From the NCBI GenBank assembly GCA_022925895.1, contig JAKSYS010000704.1, positions 1 to 31,818 on the forward strand: a stretch of DNA of 31,818 bases. The letters run 5' to 3'. Source of the DNA: Fragilaria crotonensis. Taxonomy: Eukaryota > Bacillariophyta > Fragilariophyceae > Fragilariales > Fragilariaceae. Shown piece after piece: positions 22,187 to 31,381 of the stretch (position 1 is its first letter; every line of letters starts with the position of its first letter). Both the position numbers and the translations under genes were made by a program. Below the pieces are notes generated by a model that made no database searches, was not told where the DNA came from, and worked only from the letters and a program-made list of their open reading frames with translations.

Positions 22187-22411
22187 CTGAACAACAGCCC
22201 CCGACGAAGTCAAACTCAAGAACACACTTTTTTGTGTGTCATAGAGCTTGTCATTTGCTTGATGTATTCTCTTCATACTTGAATATTGTTTCGCCGATGC
22301 TTACAGAAAATGCTATATAGCAACCATAGATGACCTGTCATTTCTTTCTTTCCCCGTTTGGCGAGTTCTCATTTAAGGAAAACACGTTCCTCGACTAGTT
22401 CGACGAAGTAA

Positions 22412-22503
22412 ACTGGCTCTTGAGCCAGTGGCTCAGAGCCAATGACTCAAGAGCCAATGACTCAACAGCCTCTGGCTCAAGAGCCAATGGCTCAAGAGCC
22501 AAC
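22412..22503 (+). repeat. Second cluster of the same 15-bp minisatellite
   Basis: About six more or less degenerate units. It begins with an 18-base palindrome, ACTGGCTC-TT-GAGCCAGT (22412-22429), in which the unit is met by its own reverse copy. It lies 226 bases from the first cluster. Confidence 0.85.
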
Positions 22504-23118
22504 GTCTTTTCCAAATATCCCTACATAGTACTAGGGTTCATCCAAGACATTGAATCGATGTCGTACTTGTCATAACAAACGATGTTAACAAAGTTCCAAA
22601 ACTTAAGCACGGTTTTTATTATTGTGGTTCAACAGAAGACATTCTATCATTTTGAAACGTGGAATTATTTAGGTGTTCGTCGAACATATTTCTGGTAGAT
22701 AATCTGCCGCGTGAAAGGTATGAGACACATAAAAGAGCCGAAATTCCGGAACCTCCTGGACTCGGTCATAGTAGCACTGAATTACTGTATTACTGTATGA
22801 TATCATCGATGTACTGACGATCCACGTAACAACAAAACAAACAAAAAAACCTCGAAATCTAAATTAACGTGCTGCCGCGATATTCGGCGGTACAAATACT
22901 CGACTCGCACGGGTAGCCACAACTCTGGAGGAATTGCAGGTACCGAGAATAGTTGTCCCAGTGGTTTCCCCTTGCAACTAAGCGGACGGTATGGTGTTAA
23001 AGTATGATCGTATAGATCGCACGCCCGTGAGTGCTCGCGTTTTCACTCTTTTTCACTCTCTGCAATGGTGGACGCATGCATCAGAATCCAATTCTTCGTA
23101 ACGTGTATGGGATGTTTA

Positions 23119-23497
23119 TCATGTGCTTCTGGTGTTTCCAACAAGAGGTCCTGGACTCTTGGTTCCATCATCCCACGTTGGGAGTATAGTTCTGTGAGTT
23201 GTCTCCTTACTTCTTATTGTTCCGCAACGGCTGACCTCATCTTTACCAAAGAGTTCCGAATTTTGACTTAACCATAGCTTGTGCCATTTGTCCCATATTT
23301 TCGATATTAAGTTCACTTGCCATCGTTCCGACATGTATTGTTGCGTTGGATACTGCATCTCGTGATACCGTACTTGCACCTTGCTCCACTCCTTCGCAAA
23401 TCTCCCTAGCCATGACGATCCACGTAACAATCACGTAGGCCTCACACTGTACTGTGTACTGTATGTTCCCAATTAAAGTTACCAAAATAAGTTTCAA
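23119..23497 (-). CDS. Coding-like fragment inside the hAT-like element, unrecognised
   Basis: A minus frame at 23497-23243 contains SNATIHVGTMASELNIENMG and a frame at 23430-23119 contains EVSRCGTIRSKETTHRTILP. They could be one protein with a shift near 23260. No motif of a known transposase is visible, and it may be chance. Confidence 0.2.
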
Positions 23498-23558
23498 AAA
23501 TGTCCCGAAATAAGCTATTTTGGTGTTTTGGGGAACTTTCCAACTATAACACAGCCTG

Positions 23559-23566
23559 GCCCACAG
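23559..23566. repeat. Target site duplication, right copy
   Basis: GCCCACAG, identical to 21695-21702. Confidence 0.85.
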
Positions 23567-23571
23567 TACTA

Positions 23572-23729
23572 GTAGTACCGGTACTACAAAAGGACTGTGT
23601 ACGAAGAATTTCTACGTAGAAACGCTTAGTTGATTTGGCGCCTACAAGTATAGTACTTATTATTCTATGCCTGTGGCAAGATAAAATAGTAAACATGCTC
23701 TAATCTAGTCTACTAGAGACTCTAGTAGA
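23572..23729. repeat. Cluster of three perfect palindromes
   Basis: GTAGTACCGGTACTAC (23572-23587), TTTCTACGTAGAAA (23609-23622), and TCTACTAGAG-A-CTCTAGTAGA (23709-23729), within 160 bases just right of the hAT-like element. All use CTAC/GTAG/TACT words, like the palindrome at 11044. Confidence 0.85.
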
Positions 23730-24000
23730 ACGAGTACCGGTAGCTAGTTGTCTACCCATCTGGTCCCTATGTCCCTTAACCCCAGTATTTTTGCCGCATG
23801 GCATGCAACAAAACTTATCCCGATTTCTGGGCGACCCCAAAATATTTGTCCTACGAAAAAGCTAGCGAGAATTTTAGTGCGACAAATGTTTTTCAGTGAT
23901 TCTTGTCGATTGCAACAACTGAAGGCTACTTGTTGTCGCTTGAAGGTATCAGAGCCCAGTTGTGCACCCATCACGTGCCTTATTTAACCCCATAAAAATA
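23730..24000. other. Intergenic stretch
   Basis: Frames at 23748-23987 (plus) and 23974-23744 (minus) mirror each other, and neither has recognisable features. Confidence 0.3.
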
Positions 24001-25270
24001 TGAAATTGTATTGCTGTTGTATACTCAAAAATACTCTTCTTGACACTGACAAAATTAGATTGAACTCCTCAGATTATACAAATAAATCATCAAGAAGTGC
24101 AGCATTGCAATCTAGATGTTCCAATTTGCTCCCTTTGTTGATTCCAGTAACAAAATCAAAGGAATGCTACTTTTGCACTCAGAATGCATTCTTGAAAGTC
24201 CAACTAGGTAGCCCCAAAGTGCAGAAGAAATGGAAAAATAGTGAAACAGTCACCATTTTGTGAGACCTCATCATTTAAAAATGAAACAATGATGTTCATA
24301 TTGCATCTGTGGCTACTCAATAGCAGAGATTGCATGGATCCCACTCTCATTAGCCTCTGCTTGAGCAACAATGATGTGAGCATCATTTCTGCCACATTTA
24401 AGCCTTATTGGATTTGCAGATCATGAGGTGTGGTCCATGTGATGTCATGGTCAACAATGCAGGACAAAAACAATCATATACTTTTTAGCTTGAGATTCTG
24501 TTTATAACTCAATTTCAAACAAGAATATTGAGCAATTGCGCACAATTGCCTATTAAATCATGCAACCTTTCAGTGTTAGGTCGTGTTCAAGGAGATAGGC
24601 CAAGTCTGGAGTCCACCAGACATGTCCAAGTTAAGGAGGCATACTATCAAATGTTGGCAAATATAGGGTTCTTCATTGCTGAAGACTTTTCATATGTGAG
24701 AACATAATAAATCTGAATCTGGATTTTAACAATCGAGTTTTAGGTTGCATTTTTGGCATGCTACTTAATGTGATAGCTCATGACCATGCAAACCCCAGAC
24801 CCTCCTGTTCCCAGGCAAGATCTCTTGCAATACTACAAACAAAGAAAAATCTTAATTGTGAGCAAGGAAGCAACTCATTCCCATACTGGTGCTGTGCTGG
24901 GCGTTGCTTGTTGAGATGATTGTTGATAGTGAAGTTGCTTGTTGAACTTAAACGGCCATGGATTACAAATTCCATGTGTGTAACAAAATGCACTAAAAAA
25001 GAACTGTCAATGTCCCAAGCTCTGGATTCACGATAAAGAAGTCCAAGAAGAAGTCAGCAAATTGGTGCCTCGCTTCCAGTGCAGATCACAGGCTGAAATA
25101 ATTCAATTCAACTCTTGGAATTCCAGAACAAGATTGCATAACATGAAGTGTGACACAGATCATGATCTAAGTTTCATTGCATGTATGAGGAGTGCTCTCA
25201 AGCATGCATTGACAGAGCATCACAGCACATTTGTCATCATGCATCATCAGGAAGCCCATTTCTGTGATTT
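24001..25270. other. Strongly CpG-depleted block
   Basis: I count only 7 CpG in 1,270 bases and none from 24001 to 24538, while TG and CA are common. This contrasts with the HSF gene, which has up to six per 60 bases. Open frames are short and mostly not recognisable (minus 24993-24778 is the most protein-like). The best explanation is an old mobile element eroded by methylation-driven C to T change; an alternative is foreign DNA of different composition. Confidence 0.6.
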
Positions 25271-25547
25271 CTAAATATTTATTTATATTTCATTCTAATT
25301 ATTTCTTTGGTTTTTTGAGACAGATTCTGTTCTCTTTACTTAGAAAGTTATAAGTATTAATTTACAAAATTGACATCTTTATATAGAAATGTTGTGGATA
25401 TTTATGTACAAATACTTTGGACAAATTGGTCGCAGCTAATATTTTCAATTTATTCCATGAGAAATTTATTCCGCGAGTTTTAGGGGAGGTGTGTAGAAAC
25501 GGTTTGGTATATTTATTGTACGGTTGATTTTCATACCATTACTCTGC
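25271..25547. other. AT-rich spacer
   Basis: Short AT-rich stretch between the CpG-poor block and the 3' end of gene Y of element B. It may hold the element's terminus; I found no inverted repeat. Confidence 0.3.
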
Positions 25548-27117
25548 TCACTTCTTCTGTATGACTATCATCATCATCATCATCATACCTTGTTCTTGCT
25601 GCCCTCCTCTTGTTGCTTCTCTACCGGCGCCAACAGCACTGGCAGCTGTGGCATGAGCCATAAGCTGTTCCATGTTGAAGTCACTGTAGACTACAACAAC
25701 ACGATTTTCAGGATTTGCTTGATCATCTTCTCCCCTCGTGCTGGATTTGCGCTGTCATTTTGTTTGCCATACCTTTTGATCATCTCCTCTCTGAAAATGT
25801 TGTCAAAGTTGGCCCCATTTGCCTGTCGGTCCCGATAAACATCAACCATAAGCCCATTGAATCGCTCTAATCCATCCTTTGACCAGCTGCGCTTTGTTCC
25901 TCGGCTTCTCCTGTGTACAATGCGTCTTCACCGTCGCCTTCTTTTTGCTCTCCTTCTTGTTGCCGTTCTGCTGCTGCTGCTGCTATCGGACACGAGAACT
26001 TTGAGCCCATTCGATTCCACTTCGGTACATACGACTCTAGGCACAACAGTAGAAATGCCTCGTCTGTCAGTGTAAACCATTCACTCAATGGTTTAGTCAT
26101 CCTGTTATCAACGTACACTTTACGTCCAACCACTGCCCTCGCAAGACAATCCAACAACTCTACATATGCTGGCCTTGATGGGAGACTTCTCATTCCCATG
26201 ATGCTCCATAAGCGGAATTCGGTTTGTTACAGCTAGTATATTATCTGTGGTAATATCAGCCAGAGAAGAGTAGGGTGTTAGAAGAAATAGTGCATTGCCA
26301 GCATGATGTCACAGAAATCAGTCGCCACCATCTCACCGTTGAATTTTGTTTTTATTGTTTTGATCACATTGTTCCTATGGTTTTTCAGTTTCTTATGGAC
26401 AGCTTTCTTCGAACTCTCCCACCAACCTTCCACATCCGCTTCCTGAACTTTCATTTTTTCCGCCATGAATCTGCAGATGGAATTACGGTTGTTGCTGAAG
26501 TCAAGATCACCATTCAAATTTGCAAACTTCTGCTTGGGAAACACATCCTCTTTCACACACTTCTCAAGCAACCAATCTTTTCCCACATTTGTCAGTCTGT
26601 TCCCATATTGCATGACCCTTCGTGAACTTGTCGCCCGTCTGTTGCTGGAGCATGAATGGGAGCTGCAACAGCAGGTTCATCATAAGCAGGGTCGTCTTCT
26701 CCATCATCATCCTCCTCCTCACTTCCGTCTGTGTCGGCAAACAATCTTCGCATCATATGAGCATTAGTGGGAGCACTTACATGAGAAGCTGCAGCAAGTC
26801 GTTGACGCGTCCTTCTTCTAGTTGAAGAATCTTCTGTGACATCAGCAGCACGACCGCGACCCTCGACCACCATCATGACAATCAGCAGAATTAGAACCTG
26901 CTTGAAGCGCAAGCATCAGTTGTCGTCGTGTTCGTGTAGCTGGAGAATCTTCAACACTGTTGCCAGCAGCAGCCGCATGATCCGGTGGAGCAGGTGGAGG
27001 AGGTGGAGGAGGCGGAGGCGGAGGACGAGGAGGAGGACCACCTCTAGCTCCTCGACCACTTCTCCCAGCACCTCCACCACGTTGTCGTCGTCCTGCTCGA
27101 CCACGACCTCCTGCCAT
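25548..27117 (-). pseudogene. Gene Y of element B, conserved transposon-associated protein, frame-broken
   Basis: It starts at ATG 27117 with a Gly/Arg-rich N-terminus, then a polyproline tract (residues 28-45, bases 27036-26983), an acidic stretch (SEEEDDDGEDD), and then the conserved core: VKEDVFPKQKFANLNGD (frame 26613-26278), LTDEAFLLLCLESYVPKW (frame 26199-25867) and WSKDGLERFNGLMVDVYRDR (near 25880-25820). The tail ends with six Met from an ATG microsatellite and stops at 25548. Frame changes lie near 26860, 26610, 26240, 25885 and 25740. The three core blocks match gene Y of element A in order and spacing. Function is unknown; an RGG-like and Pro-rich start suggests nucleic-acid or protein contacts. 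It is divergent from gene X at 28840. Confidence 0.65.
25567..25586. repeat. ATC microsatellite
   Basis: About seven ATC units. On the minus strand they code for the Met run at the end of gene Y of element B. Confidence 0.8.
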
Positions 27118-27119
27118 AG

Positions 27120-28180
27120 AGACTACCCTGATCTTTGGGTGTGTTCTTTAAACGCGAGAACAAAAGCCAGCATATGGCAAGATCACTCGGCTGACATGTG
27201 TTCTGTTTTGTTTTCGTGCGAGCACAAGACTTGTTCAATATTTGAAGTCTTGACAAAGTTATTCACATGCGTTTCAAAATCTGCATATCCTTAGGGAAGA
27301 TGATTTACACTGAACGTTACACATAAGTATTCACATTCAATATACTTCTTCAAATGATCAGTTTAAATATGCATGAATATGTAGATGTTTTGAATTTTCG
27401 TTTTGTCATTTGAATATGCATATTATACATATATCCGTATGTATAACATACATTTCGCTAAATGAATCGATATGCGCATACATAATCATATGCGTTGAAT
27501 TAAAATGTGGTTGCATGTTATGCTTATATTCATATATATAACATACATTTCTTGCTAAATGAATTGATATGCGCATATATAATCATATGCATTTAATAAA
27601 AATGTGGTTGTTTGGAATTAATAATGTTCATTATACATTGTATGTAATTCTTGGTATATTAAACAGGTGTTAATGTAGCATACACTCAACATGTACTTTC
27701 TTAGACAAAGTAGCCGTTTACGCGAAGTAGCGAGTCAATTTACCGCTCGCAGTATCGCTATGAACATTCATAGTGTCTATACTGGCGATTCAATGGTATA
27801 AGACGACATCCTAGTAGTACTGAATACTTCGCAGGATGGACAAATTTTCTCAATAAAAACAAGCACCGAAAGTACTGTCACATTCTACATGTGAATCATA
27901 TCAGTAAATATTAGTGTACTTATATGTTCAATTTGCAATTATGCTTAGCATAGTGAAGCTTTGTATGCATTCCTGCTCGCAACGTGATGCACAAGTTTTG
28001 GTATGTTTTCTACAACGAATGTATTGGGCGATTCGGTTGTCTCTTTTTGTCAAATTTTCTCAACTACAACACACTCACTGTTAGGCCTCCTGACCCCGAC
28101 AACCTTGTCACACTCATTGCCTTTCGTATCGCATTGATGTTTTGGAAGCTCCACCATCAACGAGCAACAGATTTTGCAAC
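27120..28180. other. AT-rich spacer between divergent genes Y and X of element B
   Basis: AT-rich with many TATA and ATATGCATAT words and no supported gene. It contains the direct repeat at 27442-27611. It corresponds in position to the spacer at 14262-15098 in element A. Confidence 0.6.
27442..27611 (+). repeat. Direct repeat of about 72-75 bp, period 95 bp
   Basis: Copy 1 is 27442-27513 and copy 2 is 27537-27611. Both run TATAACATACATTT, GCTAAATGAAT, GATATGCGCATA, ATAATCATATGC, AAAATGTGGTTG, with a three-base insertion in copy 2. They contain ATATGCGCATA half-palindromes. Confidence 0.85.
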
Positions 28181-28840
28181 ACTGTCGTTGTCTTGATCCA
28201 CACCGGTCACTGGCTTCCAATTTTGCGTTCAGCTTTGCGTTTACATCTATAAAGCTCAGCTGACGTCGATTTGGTTGTTCACGGCTGGCTGTTGGTGACA
28301 ACGACGACGACAGGTCGTTGCATATTTGTTCTTCGTTGGCTGTCACGTTGCAGAATTCTCGTCGGCGATCGCTCCGCCACTGATAACAGATATTGCGAGA
28401 CTGTCGTCATTGTCTTGATCCACGCCGATTGCTGGCTTCCAATTTCGCGTTCAGCTTTGCGTTTACATCTATAAAGCTCAGCTGACGTCAATTTGGTTGT
28501 TCACGGCTGGCTGTTGGTGACAACGACGACGACAGGTCGTTGCATATTTGTTCTTCGTTGGCTGTCACGTTGCAGAATTCTCGTCGCTCCGCCACTGATA
28601 ACAGATATTGCGAGACTGTCATTGTCTGGATCCACGCCGATTGCTGGCTTCCAATTTCGCGTTCAGCTTTGCGTTTACATCTATAAAGCTCAGCTGACGT
28701 CGATTTGGTTGTTCCTGGCTGGCTGTTGGTTACGACAACGACCGGTCGTGTTCGCGTGTTGCTCGCTGTTGGCTTCCTTGCTCCACCGTTGACGACAAAT
28801 TTTGTGAGGCCCATTCACTTTGATTGGCTCCAGTTGTCTA
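28181..28840 (+). promoter_or_regulatory. Three-copy tandem promoter array with TATA plus CRE-like site in each unit
   Basis: Units begin near 28191, 28413 and 28625 (periods 222 and 212). Each holds TATAAA (28248, 28470, 28682) followed exactly 13 bases later by TGACGTC(G/A) (28261, 28483, 28695). The middle copy is the perfect palindromic CRE, TGACGTCA. The last TATA is 158 bases before the ATG of gene X at 28840. In diatoms, TGACGT-type elements are known to mediate CO2/cAMP responses, so bZIP control is possible. The repeats and spacing are seen; the regulatory role is inferred. Confidence 0.75.
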
Positions 28841-31369
28841 TGATGGCAGAGACTTTGTGCTCAACGACTTCATGTTCGACGTTGACAAAGGAATGGTTTG
28901 AGGATTCATCGTCGGAAGACGAGGCGGAGTTTTCTCAAAACTGCTACCATGTTCGGCTATTCAAGAAGGAAAGACCTCAACTTTGGCAAGAAGGTCTGAT
29001 TCGTTGAGGAAGGACAACGGTATGATGGTTGAGCTCAAAGTTAAAGTGAAGATTGAGTTGAAGGTTGTGTCTACTAAGGCTGTCTTGATGGCAAATGTGA
29101 GTGGTGGATTGAAGAACGCTGGTTCATCGACTAGTGCTGTTGATGATGCTGTGACCACGTTGCCATCTTCATCCCAAAGCACCAAACCACGGCAGAAGAA
29201 AAAAAAGAGTGGGAAGGCGGAAAACAATTGGCGTGAACGCCCAATTCGTGCTCGCCCTCATGGACCATTTCAACGCACTCTGCCAGGTGAGCTCTCCCGT
29301 GCCATTATTTTGGCAAGAGTGAACAATCGACAGACCATTCCGTTGACGGAAAACACCATGTCTGTGCCTATTACCACACTTGGCGGTACCATGGAAGCTG
29401 ATGCCGCTGTCGGCAGCAATTTTCCTGATCAGGGGACAGGGAGAACGAGGAAAGAAGTCAAGGCTGCGAGGAAGATAATCAAGGAAACGAAAGGTTTGGG
29501 GATTGGATTGCTTCGAGAGCATCCATCACTTTCTATGGCAAGTCACACTCAAGTTGCAAATGTAATAGCCAAGTGTCTGCCTTTGCAGTCTGTTGCTCCT
29601 TTCATGGTCATGTTCAACAATTTTCGACCACCTCCTCTCCAAAACGGAAGAAGCAAAAGCGGAAGAAGGGCAACGCCGCGTCTGTTCAATACCACCTGCA
29701 GTTGTGGCGGCGTCAGCTCTAGGTCCATCGGCATTTTGTGACGAGAAGATTTGCAAGACTCCCATCAATTGGGTTGACTCGTCCCTGAAACATGTGTTTG
29801 GTACTGAGTATGTCATGCTCAAGCGCTGCAAACATCCTGATGAAATGTATAGTCATGGGAAAGTCATTCCGATCTCGACCTGATCGTCATGGATTGTGTT
29901 CTCTCGAGAAGTGGTCCTATGGATTTGAAAGGAAAAGGAAAGATGACGCCCATGCCTGTGACAGTCCCGTGCATGTCTGTCTATTTGATGATGTTGATGC
30001 TGTCAATTTGGCAATCGCTGTTAGAGATGAAAATGCTTTTTCTTCTCTTCAGGAAGAATAACAGCGATAACTTCTACCGTGCATGCATTGTCCTCCTTCC
30101 CCAAGCTGGCATATTCTATTGCCACAGGGAGAGGCGCTCACGATCGACTGGGGTCCTTAATTCGCATGTCCCAATGGACATAAACTGGTTACGACTTCAG
30201 CATGATTCTCATGGTAACTTCTTCGGTGATGGATCTTATGTTTCACACCTTGCGAATGCTGATAAGTGTTCCATTTGGAAGTGGACTATTCGGCTCCGCC
30301 ACAAACCTCTTGCCAATTCCCAATGCGATCATGGGGGTGATGCCAAGATCACTTGTGAGATCTATTCACTGCACGAAGCAACTGATGGATGAGGAAGGAC
30401 CTGGACTTCCTCCTGACTATGTTGTGGGTGAGAAGGATGAGTTGTTGAGTGCTGATCATAAGTTTCGAGCTGAGACATTCCAAGATGCGTTCTCGCGATC
30501 AAGGTCAGCCAAACGTGGAGGTCGCCATTATGCACCGGGATTTCTGCACAAGACCATTGACCCGTTAACGACATTTGTTATCAATCCAATCAAATATGGT
30601 GAGCTTGACTTGCACGTTGATGTCACTGTACCCGCAAATGCGGGCGAAGTTGCTTTCCATCGGTGTTCTGTGGTTCAAATCCGGTACCTCCCAAACGTTG
30701 TTGGATCAGGTTGTGAGGACCTTCTGACCGACATCAACAGGCATTGCAACTTGGTGAGAAAACAGAAGAGCAGCACGGGAGCAAGGGCTGGCAATGGAGA
30801 CCTCGGATCAATGCATCCAATTGGAAGCCGCATCACAAAATGCTGGAACAAGGTGCCATATGTGACATCATCAACTGTGGATGCTGCCCCGGTATTGTTG
30901 AAGGCTGTGCAAGCTGCGGCAAAGCTTGCATCAGTGACTATCCCGCTGCCCTCAGAGTGATGCAGGACTTGGAAAATGATTCTGAAATGAAGCATGTTGG
31001 TGGCATGGACGGAGGCATGTGCCGCGTTACGCACAGCATGGACTTGTCAATTAATTTGGCAAATTCAACACATTACGATGTGAACGATGCCAGTCAGGGG
31101 TTTACGATCTGGACTGAAGATCACCCTGGGACAACTGAGGATTGGTACTTTGTCCTTCCGAACATGAAGGGAAATTCCCAGGATCGGATCGGGACTACAA
31201 CGGAATTGCCATCAAATTGTCTGATGGTGTCCTGATTGGATGGGATGGCCGCCTGATCAGGCATGGTACATCCATGACAGGTTCGCGGAGTGGAAATATC
31301 ATAAATGCGTTCTTTGCCCCAAAGACACGGATCATCATGTATGGAATGTCCCAGTTACCGATGGTTTAA
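28840..31369 (+). pseudogene. Gene X of element B, transposon passenger with C-terminal oxygenase-like domain, frame-broken
   Basis: It starts at ATG 28840 (Met-Met-Ala) behind the tandem promoter array. In order: acidic N-terminus; Lys/Arg-rich region with KPRQKKKKSGK (about 29185); conserved TLPGELSRAIILARVNNR; a W-V-D block (29770-29880); a block with FYCHRERR and WLRLQ (30075-30201) shared with gene X of element A; LPPDYVVGEKDELLSADHKF and a long region to 30957; and a domain with THYDVNDASQGFTIWTED and GVLIGWDGRLIRHGTS (30960-31369). Frame changes lie near 28990, 29600, 29885, 30060, 30390, 30958 and 31160. The basic stretch suggests nuclear location. The gene ends 13 bases before the convergent transposase fragment. 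No intact protein is encoded as read. Confidence 0.6.
30960..31369 (+). other. 2-oxoglutarate/Fe(II) oxygenase-like domain (tentative)
   Basis: The sequence has His-Tyr-Asp (codons 31071-31079), a likely HxD iron-binding motif, followed by strand-like segments (FTIWTED, WYFVLPN, GIAIKLSDGVLIGWDGR), and a distal His in RHGTS (31262-31264), 64 residues later. This order fits the double-stranded beta-helix of 2-oxoglutarate oxygenases. The TET/JBP branch of that fold is known to travel with KDZ-type transposons in fungi. One frame change near 31160 splits the domain. The call is by pattern only. Confidence 0.4.
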
Positions 31370-31381
31370 TATTGTTTCTAC

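Larger units (their letters stand above)
21703..23558. mobile_element. Non-autonomous hAT-like DNA transposon, 1,856 bp
   Basis: The left end reads CAGGCTGTGTTAT (21703-21715) and the right end ATAACACAGCCTG (23546-23558), a perfect 13-bp terminal inverted repeat that continues imperfectly (TTTTGGGA against AGTTGGAA, and TATTTTGG words further in). Identical GCCCACAG octamers flank both ends. An 8-bp duplication with CAG-starting termini is the mark of the hAT superfamily. No hAT transposase (dimerisation domain) is seen, so it would need a transposase in trans. The perfect duplication suggests a fairly recent insertion. Inside are two clusters of a 15-bp palindromic repeat and a small minus-strand coding-like region. 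Confidence 0.85.

Noticed and set aside
22039-22320. 93-codon ORF with Gln-Glu-Pro-Leu-Ala repeats
   Set aside because: The repeat is a 15-bp minisatellite inside a hAT-like element, and the second cluster is not in an ORF.
26836-27294. 152-codon plus ORF rich in Ser, Thr and Arg
   Set aside because: It is the antisense of the polyproline and Gly/Arg-rich start of gene Y on the minus strand.
30655-30695. T-loop-like GGTTCAAATCC
   Set aside because: It lies in the coding pattern of gene X and has no tRNA arms around it.
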